Shown: in pieces, positions 44,626-53,744 of the stretch
How the letters are laid out: each line of letters begins with the position of its first letter
How positions within the stretch are numbered: position 1 is the stretch's first letter
Made by a program: the position numbers and the translations under genes
Notes under the pieces: generated by a model
Database searches by the model: none
The model's input: the letters and a program-made list of their open reading frames with translations, nothing else
What the model was told of the DNA's origin: nothing
Source of the DNA: Paenibacillus tundrae
Lineage (GTDB): Bacteria; Bacillota; Bacilli; Paenibacillales; Paenibacillaceae
Reading direction: 5' to 3'
Assembly (NCBI RefSeq): GCF_030812775.1
Contig: NZ_JAUSTI010000017.1
Location: 47,855 to 111,854 of the forward strand
DNA length: 64,000 nucleotides

Positions 44626-46317
44626 TTACTTAACGTCTTCACCCGTCCACAGTGCTACACGTTCTTTAATCCATACTGTGTATTGTTGTTCCATTTCAGC
44701 AGCACCTGCTCTGTCAAGCTCAGCAAGGAAGTCATCATACACTTTGTCGAAGTTTTCTGGTTTAGTCAGAATTGCTTCTGGAATACGTTTACGAACGATA
44801 TCCTGTGTTTTTTGGAATGTCACGTTGTAGTCTGTATCCGATGGTACTGGCATGTTATACGCTGCACCCCAAGGTTTCAATGGTAGATCTTCTTCAGATG
44901 GGAAGAACTCTTTCCATGTTGTGATTCCATAGGCTTTCAACGTTTCCTTCTCGGCTGGAGTGTAACTCGCTACAATCTGCTCAGGGAATCTTGTTGTGTA
45001 ATAGTTACCTGTAGGATCCTTCACGCCATCACCATATTTAGCACTGAAGATAGAATACAGTTCAATTCCTGTTTCTTTGGTAAACGCAGTGTTGTCATTC
45101 GTTTTACGATCCTGAATATCATCAGGGATTACACGGTTGCCATTTTCGACGTTGTAATGTTCGCCTTCAATACCCCAGTTTCTAAGCACCTGTCCTTCAT
45201 CGGAAGCAAGCCAATCGAAAAATTTGATAATACGTACTGGGTCTTTAGCGGAAGTTGTTATTCCAATTCCGTACCCGTCGAAACCAGTCGGTTGGAACGT
45301 GTGATCAACGATATCTTCATTTAATGAAACGGAGAAGTGAGCATAAGTTGCATCATCTTTACCTGCTGCCTTCAACGCATTTTCCCCATCTTGATAGTTC
45401 CACTCTTGGTCAATCAGACCCAGTACACGGCCACTGGCAATTTTGGATTTATATTGGTCATCCTTTTGTACAAATGTATCTTTATCGAGCAGACCTTCAG
45501 CATACATGTGGTTCAACCAACGGAAGTATTCTTTCTCTTCTGGACGTTTGTAGTGAAGCTGTGCTTCATACGTTTCAGGGTTGATGTAATATTCACCATC
45601 ATCTGGAGCACCTGTAGCTTGGAAAGCTGGGTTTGTCACCGTAATCATGATTTTCCAGTCATCTGCATTAAGTGTCAATGGAATCGTTGGTTGACCATCA
45701 ATTGTCGGATGTTTAGCCACATATTCTTTCAATACATTTTCATAGTCCTGTAATGTTTTTACTTCAGGGTATCCTAGTTCCTTCAATACACGTTGTTGAA
45801 TCTCAAATCCACCAGTGGCATCAAACGCAACGTTATCTACCCCCATATTGGTTGGGATGGTATAAATGGCCGGATCCTCCAAGCTGTATTTCAGACGGTT
45901 CATCTGATCCCCGTATATCTTCTTCAGATTCGGTGCGTGTTCCTCAATCAGATCCGTTAGATCAATCATCGCTCCTGCATCAACGAGCTTGGATAGATTA
46001 CCTTTTGGGAAAATAATATCAGGGTAATCGCCACTTGCTGCCATCAATGCAACCTTTTGATCGCCGCCATTATTTACATCATATTCAGCTTCAATGGTGA
46101 TGCCGGTTTGTTTAGTAATCTCTTTACCAACAGCATCCTGCATCTTATTCCAGCTTGGACTTGCATCCGCACCGAAGAATGTAATCGTCATTGGAGATGT
46201 TGTATCCCCTGTATCTACTGGTGTTTCAGAAGCAGTACTCCCCCCGCAACCGGCTGTGATTGCTAATGCGCTGGCTAACAGCAGCATTGCAAACGTTTTT
46301 GGTGTTTTTCCCTTCAT
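44626..46317 (-). CDS. Oligosaccharide-binding lipoprotein, LplA/YtcQ type (copy 1)
   Basis: A 563-residue lipoprotein with signal peptide and lipobox (LLLASALAITAGCGGS). Residues 40 to the end match the downstream paralogue nearly throughout; differences cluster in the signal region, near ATGAPDDGEYYINPETYEAQ, and at EEDLPLKPWGAAYNMP. GGGGGG seven bases before the ATG fixes the start. It has its own long upstream region with cre-like sites and follows the permease genes. The two copies could bind different sugars through one permease pair, or raise capacity. Confidence 0.93.
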   Translation of the reverse strand: MKGKTPKTFAMLLLASALAITAGCGGSTASETPVDTGDTTSPMTITFFGADASPSWNKMQDAVGKEITKQTGITIEAEYDVNNGGDQKVALMAASGDYPDIIFPKGNLSKLVDAGAMIDLTDLIEEHAPNLKKIYGDQMNRLKYSLEDPAIYTIPTNMGVDNVAFDATGGFEIQQRVLKELGYPEVKTLQDYENVLKEYVAKHPTIDGQPTIPLTLNADDWKIMITVTNPAFQATGAPDDGEYYINPETYEAQLHYKRPEEKEYFRWLNHMYAEGLLDKDTFVQKDDQYKSKIASGRVLGLIDQEWNYQDGENALKAAGKDDATYAHFSVSLNEDIVDHTFQPTGFDGYGIGITTSAKDPVRIIKFFDWLASDEGQVLRNWGIEGEHYNVENGNRVIPDDIQDRKTNDNTAFTKETGIELYSIFSAKYGDGVKDPTGNYYTTRFPEQIVASYTPAEKETLKAYGITTWKEFFPSEEDLPLKPWGAAYNMPVPSDTDYNVTFQKTQDIVRKRIPEAILTKPENFDKVYDDFLAELDRAGAAEMEQQYTVWIKERVALWTGEDVK

Positions 46318-46854
46318 GTGTAATCCCCCCTATGGATATTAATGAAGCTATATTGTGTATAACAGGCTGCCCTGCACATACCTTTACGTGGCTGACTGAA
46401 CCTGATGTGACCCCTCTAACTAGACATTGTAAAAGCGCTTTCTGTTTTTTGGGTAAATCCCCGAACTACAGTTTGTGACCTCCACATTCAGTTTATTACC
46501 ATTCACTCACCATCATGTAGGTTAGCATTCTAAAAATCCATAAATGAAAGTGCTTTCATATTTGAATCATAAATGTTGTTATTACCCTTGTCAATAGCGA
46601 ATTCATCTCTAGGAAAACGTTTTTCGGAAAACGGTTTAAATGTTGTATTTATTTGAAGCATCTGTAACAATTTATTGTTCGAATTATCCAAACTCGAACT
46701 TTGACTTCAATCCATTAGATAGCTCGGTTTTGGATAAATTGCTAATGTAAAACTCACCGCAGGCTATCCCCGATACGGTAAGCGCAGCCCCTCAGCCACG
46801 CCTACACTGTGTATCGCAGGTCATCTACCCACCCTAACTATTCGAGCCGATTAA
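46318..46854. promoter_or_regulatory. 537-bp regulatory gap with cre-like sites and a long hairpin
   Basis: Seen from the gene outward: AAAGCGCTTT within 46428-46444, TGAAAGTGCTTTCA at 46545-46558 (a near-perfect cre palindrome), and GGAAAACGTTTTTC at 46612-46625 followed by CGGAAAACGG. Nearer the permease end a 46-base hairpin at 46771-46816 pairs nearly fully. No open frame is convincing. A separate, catabolite-controlled promoter for the binding protein is likely, though I cannot place the hexamers. Confidence 0.6.
46771..46816. promoter_or_regulatory. Long hairpin downstream of the permease genes
   Basis: On the minus strand CGATAC pairs with GTATCG, enclosing GTAGGCGTGGCT, which pairs throughout (with wobbles) with GGCTGCGCTTAC over a GAGG loop. 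It lies 39 bases after the permease stop and lacks a T-run. Confidence 0.55.
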
Positions 46855-47757
46855 TTATGCTTTAACAGCTCCGAGTGTCATACCACCAACAAAGTACTTT
46901 TGCAGGAATGGATAAACTAGCAGGATTGGAACTGTAGCGACGATGGTAATCGCCATCTTAATGGATTCCGGTGAAATCTGTGCCATCTGCTGCGCCATAT
47001 CATTGGCGTTACGTCCAGCGCTCGAGCCCTGTTGTGTACTTTGCAGTACTTTCATCAGCTCGTATTGGAGCGTCGTTAAGTGCGGTTTATTGTTGTTATA
47101 GATGTACGTATCAATCCATTGATTCCACTGTCCTACCGCCAAGAACAAAGCGATGGTAGCAAGTACAGGTTTACATAATGGAAGAATGATTTTGTAATAA
47201 ATGGTGAAGTCGTTTGCACCATCGAGTTTGGCTGATTCCTGCAATGCATATGGCAGACCGTCCATGAAGGAACGGATGACAAACACGTTAAAGGCAGAGA
47301 TCATCAATGGGAAAATGTATACCCAGAACGTACCGATCAAGCTTAGGTCACGCATGAGGATATATGTCGGGATCAGACCACCCGAGAAATACATCGTCAG
47401 AGCGAGCGATACAGAGACAAATTTTCTGATTTTAAAATCAGGTCGGCTGAGCGTGTAAGCAATCATCGATGAACTGAGCAATCCGAGGAACGTACCAATT
47501 AGCGTACGCAATACGGATATTTTCAAACCTGTCAGCAATCCTTCGTATTGGAAAATCGTTTTGTAGTTCTCCAATGTAAATTCCCGCGGCCACAGATAAA
47601 TTCCGCCACGAACCGTATCTGTCGAATCATTGAATGAGATCGCCAGTACGTTCAGGAATGGATACAGTGTTACAATCAGCACCATGGTCATCGCGAGGAT
47701 ATTAAATATATTGAACACTTTATCGCCCCGTGTTGCATTGAATGCTTTGTTCGCCAT
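46855..47757 (-). CDS. Sugar ABC transporter permease, LplC/YtcP type
   Basis: A 300-residue inner-membrane subunit with six helices. It starts MANKAFNATRGDKVFNIFN and shows the NSTDTVRGGIYLWPREFT segment and the cytoplasmic EAA loop ALQESAKLDGANDFTIYYKIILPLCKP, seen in part, that contacts the ATPase. GGAGGGG precedes the ATG. It is encoded 15 bases after its LplB-type partner. No ATP-binding subunit is in the locus; these systems usually share an MsmX-type ATPase encoded elsewhere. Confidence 0.93.
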   Translation of the reverse strand: MANKAFNATRGDKVFNIFNILAMTMVLIVTLYPFLNVLAISFNDSTDTVRGGIYLWPREFTLENYKTIFQYEGLLTGLKISVLRTLIGTFLGLLSSSMIAYTLSRPDFKIRKFVSVSLALTMYFSGGLIPTYILMRDLSLIGTFWVYIFPLMISAFNVFVIRSFMDGLPYALQESAKLDGANDFTIYYKIILPLCKPVLATIALFLAVGQWNQWIDTYIYNNNKPHLTTLQYELMKVLQSTQQGSSAGRNANDMAQQMAQISPESIKMAITIVATVPILLVYPFLQKYFVGGMTLGAVKA

Positions 47758-47772
47758 AATGTCGTCCCCTCC

Positions 47773-48756
47773 CTACATGATGCTTTCTTTAGTAATTTTT
47801 TTGAACAATCCGTTCGCTGCAAACAGAAGAAGAATACTAACTACGGAGTTAAATATCCCTATGGCTGTACCGTACGAGAATCGTCCTAGATATATACCGT
47901 AATTCAGTGCGTATAGGTCTAATACTTCCGCATAGTCGGTGACAAGGCTGTTACCGAGCAAGAGTTGCTTCTCAAAACCTGTGCTAGTCAAGTGACCAAT
48001 AGCCATGATGAACAGGACCGACATGGTTGTCCGAATACCAGGCAATGTAATGTGCCACATCTGTCTCCAGCGGTTGGCTCCATCGACACGAGAGGCTTCG
48101 TACAGCTCTTGGTCAATACCCGTAATAGCTGCCAGATAGATAATGGCATTCCAACCGGTTTCTTTCCACATATCTGAAGCGGTTACAATGTACCAGAACA
48201 GGTTACCTTGCGCCATGAATTGAATTGGTTCGTTAATAATGTGAAGACCCATCAAGATGTCATTGATTACGCCTCCATCAGTGGAGAGCATTTTCGTAAC
48301 GATCCCGGCAACAACGACCCAGGATACAAAGTGAGGAAGGTACGACACGGTTTGTACTGTGCGCTTCAAGAACACACCTTTAAGTTCATTCAAGAGAATT
48401 GCGAAGAAAATTGGCACGACAAAACCTACGACTAGACCCATGATGCTCATGGCTAGTGTGTTTCGTAATACGAGATAGAAGCGTTCATCACTGAACAATT
48501 CTACAAAGTGTTTAAAACCAACCCATTCTTGTTCACCGAACGATCTAGCTGGTTTATAGTTTTGGAATGCCATCGTCCATCCCCATAAAGGTAGATAGTT
48601 GAATACAAATACCCAAGCAACGAATGGCAATGACATGAGATAGAGAAACTTTTGTTGCTTAATGCTGTCCCAAATTCCGTTCCGGCCTTTTTTCGTAGGC
48701 GGATTGGAGTCACTGCTTCTTTTCGCGGAAGCGGATTTTTCTGTTAGCGTTTCCAT
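47773..48756 (-). CDS. Sugar ABC transporter permease, LplB/YteP type
   Basis: A 327-residue permease subunit with six helices after a charged N-terminal stretch of about 30 residues. FNYLPLWGWTMAFQNYKP is a family mark. The EAA loop reads ELYEASRVDGANRWRQMWHITLPGI in sequence, broken here by the ATPase-contact Gly. GAGGGGGAACGGAG precedes the ATG. First of two permease genes. Tandem AAAACGTTTT and AAATCGTTTAC sites lie about 210 bases upstream. Confidence 0.93.
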   Translation of the reverse strand: METLTEKSASAKRSSDSNPPTKKGRNGIWDSIKQQKFLYLMSLPFVAWVFVFNYLPLWGWTMAFQNYKPARSFGEQEWVGFKHFVELFSDERFYLVLRNTLAMSIMGLVVGFVVPIFFAILLNELKGVFLKRTVQTVSYLPHFVSWVVVAGIVTKMLSTDGGVINDILMGLHIINEPIQFMAQGNLFWYIVTASDMWKETGWNAIIYLAAITGIDQELYEASRVDGANRWRQMWHITLPGIRTTMSVLFIMAIGHLTSTGFEKQLLLGNSLVTDYAEVLDLYALNYGIYLGRFSYGTAIGIFNSVVSILLLFAANGLFKKITKESIM

Positions 48757-48961
48757 CTCCGTTCCCCCTCCTCTGTTTTTATAAAACCATCATACTAGAT
48801 AGAGCGTTTTCAAAATACCAGCTTGATTTTAGAGAAAATCATATAAAAATTAGATATACCCCTATAAAATCCGACATATTTGATTCAAAATCAGTTCATT
48901 TTAAGCATTTTAAATTCAATATATGAAATAAAAAGGAATTTACACGCCAAAATTACAATTT

Positions 48962-48990
48962 CCGAAAACGTTTTTTCGAAATCGTTTACT
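48962..48990. promoter_or_regulatory. Tandem AAAACGTTTT-type operators ahead of the permease genes
   Basis: CCGAAAACGTTTTTTCG and, adjoining, CGAAATCGTTTAC form two CcpA/LacI-like sites between the GH2 terminator and the permease unit. A further GAGCGTTTTCAAAA lies near 48800. Confidence 0.55.
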
Positions 48991-49002
48991 TTACATTTCT
49001 AT

Positions 49003-49031
49003 AATAAAAAGAGAGCCCTCTCGGGCTCTTC
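49003..49031 (-). terminator. Terminator after the GH2 gene
   Basis: Minus-strand GAAGAGCCC pairs with GGGCTCTC over a GAGA loop and is followed by TTTTTATT. It begins four bases after the stop. Confidence 0.85.
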
Positions 49032-49034
49032 AAA

Positions 49035-51935
49035 TTAGAGTGCAAAACGTATCGTTTGTAACTTCAATATGCCCAACAGTTCCCCCACAGAAATAGCCGA
49101 TTCAGGTTCGAATTGATCACTCAGCAGGTACGATATGATCTCTTGGAACAAATAGGCTACCTCCGGGCGCTTCATGAGAGACAGCTCGGTAAATGGTAAT
49201 GAAGATACCAATATTTTCCCCTTCCCAACCCTCGCTTCAAAAGCATAGGTAAGACGTTTCGCTCTATGGAAGTGATCAATCACCTCAATTAAGGGACTTA
49301 CTCCGCGAAGCGTATCAAGACAGATTGCAGGTGTACCATTAACGAGGTGATACCACTGCCAATCCGAGGCATGATCGTAAGGGAAACGACCTAACATCGC
49401 GGTCTGCTCCTTCAAGTTTAACCCCATCGTTGCCCCGGGTTGGGTAGCAAACATCAGATAATTCCAGAACACAGGCAAATACTTTGTCTCTACCGGATCA
49501 TATAGCCCTTCTGGTGGAGTCTGAATCCACACCTGCCCTCCATTAACTAGATAATCTAGTATGTTCGGTGTAAGGGACTTAGCAATAACAAGGTTGAATT
49601 GCGAGCCTCTTCGTAATGTACTTCCATCTAGATGATCCACGTGATCCTGTTGTGCCCCTAGCAGATGTGGCTGAAGCTCAGTCACACTGTTCCAGATGCG
49701 ATGGGTCTGCTCATGTGTGCGGTAGTGGGGAAATGACCAGCCATGCCACACATTCGTCGCAATGACCTTGTCATCTCCTGAACGAATCTCTGCTTCTAGC
49801 TTAAAGGCCGCCGCGTTCTCTGAAGGCGCATGTATCGTTAAGTATCCAAGAGGCAACACAACGCCTCGATCTACTTCTCCATAATGCCAATGTCCTTCTT
49901 CCAAAACTACATGATTGCTTATCAGCTTCCAATGAACGATTGCATCCTTAATGGGCTGCTGTCCATAATGAGATACTCGCGCTTCGACTTGTATCGCTTC
50001 ACCAGCATAAAATGTTCGCTCTCTACAGCTTAGGAGCAAGACCGTATTCTCGTTAAACTGTTGAAAATCTACTGGCTCAGCAATCCCTTTACTGTCCCAG
50101 AACACATCCAGAATGCCTGTCGTGGCATGCCCCTGTCCAGGAAAGTCACGGATATCCAGCAGCTGTATACCCGCTGCATTCGGGGTACGACGTACTCGCT
50201 CCATCGCTTCTTTTAAGGAACGCACCAGATGTGCACCACTCGCTCGCTGGAACTGCTCCAGATCCGTAGCTATGCCTTTACGAGTTAGAGACTCTTCAAT
50301 CGGTGGCAACCAGCTAGGGCGAAGAACACCTGTATATTTCTCACGTTCTTCTGGACGCACATACATCGTGTATTGTGCATGCTCATGACCAATTACCGGA
50401 CGATCAGTCAGTCGGGTCACCGCTTGATAATCTAGCGTTGTATCCGGGACGGCGGACAACTCCGATTTCAGTGGAGGGTGCCAGTTCAGGGATTGAATAT
50501 AGAAGTCGGCCTCACGGCCTTGAGCTGGGAGCTGACCGAATCCCGTGTTATCGGTATACAGACGAGACGGGTCAAGCGCTTGTGCCTTTCTCACTAGCTC
50601 ATTTAATTCCGGATGACCGTTATAACCAATCAATTCATTCCCCATAGAAAAGAGTACAAACGAAGGATGATCTTGCAGCGACGTTAACAGACCTTCGAGC
50701 TCGTGAGTTAGATAGGTTAGCACTTCTGCTGGCGCAGGCTGTTCTCGATTCTCGAATAATCGTGACCAATGCGGAAGCTCAGCCTGCACCAACATTCCCT
50801 CTTCATCTGCTGCCTCCCAGAAAGGTTGTGGTGCACTCCAGCCATGCAGACGCACATGGTTAAACCCGTATGACTTGGCAATCTGAAACTGCCGAATATA
50901 ATGCTGCTTGTCCCAGACTGGATACCCTGTAAGTGGGAAAATGCAGCAATCCACATAACCACGTAAAAAAACCGGAATATCATTCAGCATAAGCTTCTGG
51001 CCATGAGCCTGGAAAGAGCGAACACCAAATGTCCGCTGTTGCTGATCCAGCTGTAGCTCTCCATCGTATAAACGAATCATTGCTTGATAGAGTGAAGGGG
51101 ACTCATCCGACCACAAAGCAAGACCTTGTTCCTGTGCAAGGTTTAATTGCAATGGTTGAATCTCTGCGATCCGTTGCCCGTCTGCTTCTAATGCTTCTGG
51201 TCTCTCATCGTCCTCATGCTTCCTTAACTCCACCTTGAAGCTCTGATCATCGAGCCAGGTTCCATCAGGGTGCCTAATCTCGATCTGTAACCGCAGGGCT
51301 GAAGACGTACTATTAGGGGCAACATTAATCGTTCCTTTGATGGTCAGGGTCTCCTGCTTGGCATCAGGAAGTAGGCTCAGTTGGTTGATGCGGTTCATTG
51401 GTATGCATTCTAACGTTGCTCCGCCTGTAATCCCACCCCAAGCAGTAGCTGTGTGCAAAGAGTGAATATGACTCCCTGCTAGAGGAAGCTTCATCGTGTT
51501 ATCGACACGCAGCTTCAATTCGTTCAATGATCCTTCTCGAATCCAAGGCGTAACATCCCATTCTTGTACGTTAACCAGGCTGTCGCGTTCACCAGCGTAT
51601 TGACCATTCACCCAGAGATTCGTTGTCCAGCGTACCCCCTTTAATCGCAATATATAAGCACAATCCATCTCCGTGGAAGCGATCTCAAAATTCCTTGTGT
51701 ACCAGGCAGCTCCTTCATACTCACGTACCTTAGTCCACGTATCCACACGTTGATAGCTTGGCTCTTCACCATACCCCTGTTCTTCCCACGAGCCGGGGAC
51801 TTGAATCTCCCCCCATGCAGGATCACCAGAGGATGGTGAAACTAGACTACCTGTATCATTGGTAGCAAGACAGAATTGCCAGGTTCCGTTCAGGTTATAT
51901 GTTTGAAGAACAGTATTAGGATCGAATGATTGCAT
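49035..51935 (-). CDS. GH2-family glycoside hydrolase (beta-galactosidase or related)
   Basis: A 966-residue cytosolic enzyme. N-terminal jelly-roll sugar-binding domain (YNLNGTWQFCLATND, WYTRNFEI, VNGQYAGERDSLVNVQ), immunoglobulin-like domain, then a TIM barrel with FLRGYVDCCIFPLTGYPVWD and KSYGFNHVRLHGW. The acid/base Glu is in FVLFSMGNELIGY and the nucleophile candidate in RPVIGHEHAQYTMY. The C-terminal 250 residues are of uncertain fold. No signal peptide. The ATG at 51935 has GAGGAG ten bases upstream; a frame 38 codons longer lacks support. Substrate could be beta-galactoside, glucuronide or mannoside. A CcpA-like operator lies at 52086-52100. Confidence 0.88.
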   Translation of the reverse strand: MQSFDPNTVLQTYNLNGTWQFCLATNDTGSLVSPSSGDPAWGEIQVPGSWEEQGYGEEPSYQRVDTWTKVREYEGAAWYTRNFEIASTEMDCAYILRLKGVRWTTNLWVNGQYAGERDSLVNVQEWDVTPWIREGSLNELKLRVDNTMKLPLAGSHIHSLHTATAWGGITGGATLECIPMNRINQLSLLPDAKQETLTIKGTINVAPNSTSSALRLQIEIRHPDGTWLDDQSFKVELRKHEDDERPEALEADGQRIAEIQPLQLNLAQEQGLALWSDESPSLYQAMIRLYDGELQLDQQQRTFGVRSFQAHGQKLMLNDIPVFLRGYVDCCIFPLTGYPVWDKQHYIRQFQIAKSYGFNHVRLHGWSAPQPFWEAADEEGMLVQAELPHWSRLFENREQPAPAEVLTYLTHELEGLLTSLQDHPSFVLFSMGNELIGYNGHPELNELVRKAQALDPSRLYTDNTGFGQLPAQGREADFYIQSLNWHPPLKSELSAVPDTTLDYQAVTRLTDRPVIGHEHAQYTMYVRPEEREKYTGVLRPSWLPPIEESLTRKGIATDLEQFQRASGAHLVRSLKEAMERVRRTPNAAGIQLLDIRDFPGQGHATTGILDVFWDSKGIAEPVDFQQFNENTVLLLSCRERTFYAGEAIQVEARVSHYGQQPIKDAIVHWKLISNHVVLEEGHWHYGEVDRGVVLPLGYLTIHAPSENAAAFKLEAEIRSGDDKVIATNVWHGWSFPHYRTHEQTHRIWNSVTELQPHLLGAQQDHVDHLDGSTLRRGSQFNLVIAKSLTPNILDYLVNGGQVWIQTPPEGLYDPVETKYLPVFWNYLMFATQPGATMGLNLKEQTAMLGRFPYDHASDWQWYHLVNGTPAICLDTLRGVSPLIEVIDHFHRAKRLTYAFEARVGKGKILVSSLPFTELSLMKRPEVAYLFQEIISYLLSDQFEPESAISVGELLGILKLQTIRFAL

Positions 51936-52043
51936 CTGCTTGTCGCTCCTCACCTTATCATTTACATTCAGTTTAAAAGGTACGTTCTGGGCTATACCAT
52001 TGCATAAACACGGAAGAGCATGGACTATCTCATGAAATGATAA

Positions 52044-52072
52044 GAACACCTACAGATGATCTATAGGTGTTC
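52044..52072 (-). terminator. Hairpin beyond the YesN-type regulator gene
   Basis: GAACACCTA pairs with TAGGTGTTC, with an inner AGAT/ATCT and one mismatch. On the minus strand TTCTTATCATTT follows, a weak T-tract, so it may be a terminator or a GH2 leader element. Confidence 0.45.
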
Positions 52073-52085
52073 ATGTCCATATTCC

Positions 52086-52100
52086 TGAAAACGTTTTACA
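52086..52100. promoter_or_regulatory. TGAAAACGTTTTACA operator ahead of GH2
   Basis: A LacI/CcpA-like palindrome, centred on CG, 150 bases before the GH2 start and about 40 bases after the regulator gene. It shares the AAAACGTTTT core with other sites of the locus. Confidence 0.55.
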
Positions 52101-52139
52101 AAAATCGAATACGTACTAACCTTTATCTATGTCTAACTG

Positions 52140-53744
52140 TTACTCGCTCGGGTTTTCTCCAGGCTTCTCTTTGGATTGTAATTTAGTATGTTCTCTGGCG
52201 TGTTTGTATGCTGACGGAGATTCGCCGACATATTTTCTGAACTTTCCGTGGAAGTAATCCACATTGGCATATCCTACTCTCGCGGCAACCTGATGTACCT
52301 TTAACCCCTCGTTCAGCAATTCCTTCGCCTTCTCCATCCGCACTTTATCCAGAAAAGCATTAAACGACTCTCCTGTATGATTTTTGAACAATTTCCCCAG
52401 ATAACTACTATTGTAGTTGAATACATCAGAGAGTACTTCTAGCTTCAAATTCTCACCGGGATTGCGCCGGATAAATTCAATCATTTGTTTTAACACGGTA
52501 TCCGTACTGCCCCCACCCATGCGCTGAATAAGGCGGTTCAGATGCTCAGCAGCCATCACTTGCAGATCCCGCAGTGTATGCTGATGATACACCTCGGTAA
52601 TTAACATTGAATGCTCCTGCAAAATAGACTGCATCTGCTGATTGGCAGCAGCAAGTTTGTTAATCGCCAAAGAGAATATCTGGGAGAACGCCGTCTTGAT
52701 CGCTTGCTCTGTTCGATGATAAGGCACAATTCGATCCTGCATCTCGGTAAGAACCCGCATCACCGATTCATGACTTCGAATATCGAGTGCATAGTACATT
52801 TTGTCTGCAAGTTCTGCTTCATCCGGTTCAAAACCGTCTGGTCTGGAATCTTCAGTTGAATGGATGTGATTCTCACCAATAACCTGATCATTCCAGAGCA
52901 TCATTCGTTCTTCGGAGAACAAGAATCGATCAGCCAACATGGCGTTTGCCTGACGATAGGACTTCGAGATCTCTGCTGTAGATGGGACAGGCTGACCCGC
53001 TGCCACATACATGTGAATATTCCATTCCCCTAATAGACTCCTCAGTTCATCATGAACATTACGGGCTCCGTCGATAGAAATAATCGGCTCTTTGCACAGC
53101 AGCCCTAATCCCGAATGGAACGAAAATACGATCCCCCGCTGCTGCTGATCAAAGGCTTCAATCAACTTACGCTTAAGGGCACTACCCCGCTGCAGATCAG
53201 GTGCAGCATGAATCTCCAGCAATATAATCTGATATTGAAGCCACTTTAGCCCAAGTGCATCTTCTTGCGTGGTGACGGCACCTTCCTGATTATCAAAAAG
53301 CAACGCTTCAATCTGATGCTCTCGATATGCCGTATCCTCACCCGCATGACGCGCATTCGTCTCTCGTTCTCGTGTCAGCACGACAGATATACGCTGAAGC
53401 TCGCTAATGATCTCTTCCTCATCTACCGGTTTAAGGAGATAACCATCTACACCGAAGCTGATCGCTTTTTTGGCATAATCAAAATCCGCATACCCGCTCA
53501 AGATAAGAAAATGGGCATCTGCATGATGCTCGCGTACCTCTTCAATGACATCCAACCCCGTCATGCCAGGCATCCGGATATCGATAATCGTCAGATCTGG
53601 CTTGAGCTCGTCAAAACGTTCTATCGCTTCACGACCGCTTGCTGCGGTACCGATGACTTCAAATCCATATTCTTCCCAGTTAATAATCGTCGTTAATCCC
53701 TCTCGAATACTGGGTTCATCATCTACCAAAAACACTCTATACAT
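52140..53744 (-). CDS. YesN-type response regulator with AraC DNA-binding domain
   Basis: A 534-residue regulator. Receiver domain at residues 1-120 (VFLVDDEPSIREG, phospho-acceptor Asp55 in TIIDIRMPGMTG, Lys in YLLKPVDEEE). Long central region, then a C-terminal AraC double helix-turn-helix of about 100 residues (LEVLSDVFNYNSSYLGKLFK and VGYANVDYFHGKFRKYVGESP). GGAGGG lies before the ATG at 53744; a frame 25 codons longer is less likely. The gene overlaps the end of its sensor kinase by eight bases. It probably activates the GH2, permease, binding-protein and hydrolase genes downstream. Confidence 0.93.
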   Translation of the reverse strand: MYRVFLVDDEPSIREGLTTIINWEEYGFEVIGTAASGREAIERFDELKPDLTIIDIRMPGMTGLDVIEEVREHHADAHFLILSGYADFDYAKKAISFGVDGYLLKPVDEEEIISELQRISVVLTRERETNARHAGEDTAYREHQIEALLFDNQEGAVTTQEDALGLKWLQYQIILLEIHAAPDLQRGSALKRKLIEAFDQQQRGIVFSFHSGLGLLCKEPIISIDGARNVHDELRSLLGEWNIHMYVAAGQPVPSTAEISKSYRQANAMLADRFLFSEERMMLWNDQVIGENHIHSTEDSRPDGFEPDEAELADKMYYALDIRSHESVMRVLTEMQDRIVPYHRTEQAIKTAFSQIFSLAINKLAAANQQMQSILQEHSMLITEVYHQHTLRDLQVMAAEHLNRLIQRMGGGSTDTVLKQMIEFIRRNPGENLKLEVLSDVFNYNSSYLGKLFKNHTGESFNAFLDKVRMEKAKELLNEGLKVHQVAARVGYANVDYFHGKFRKYVGESPSAYKHAREHTKLQSKEKPGENPSE

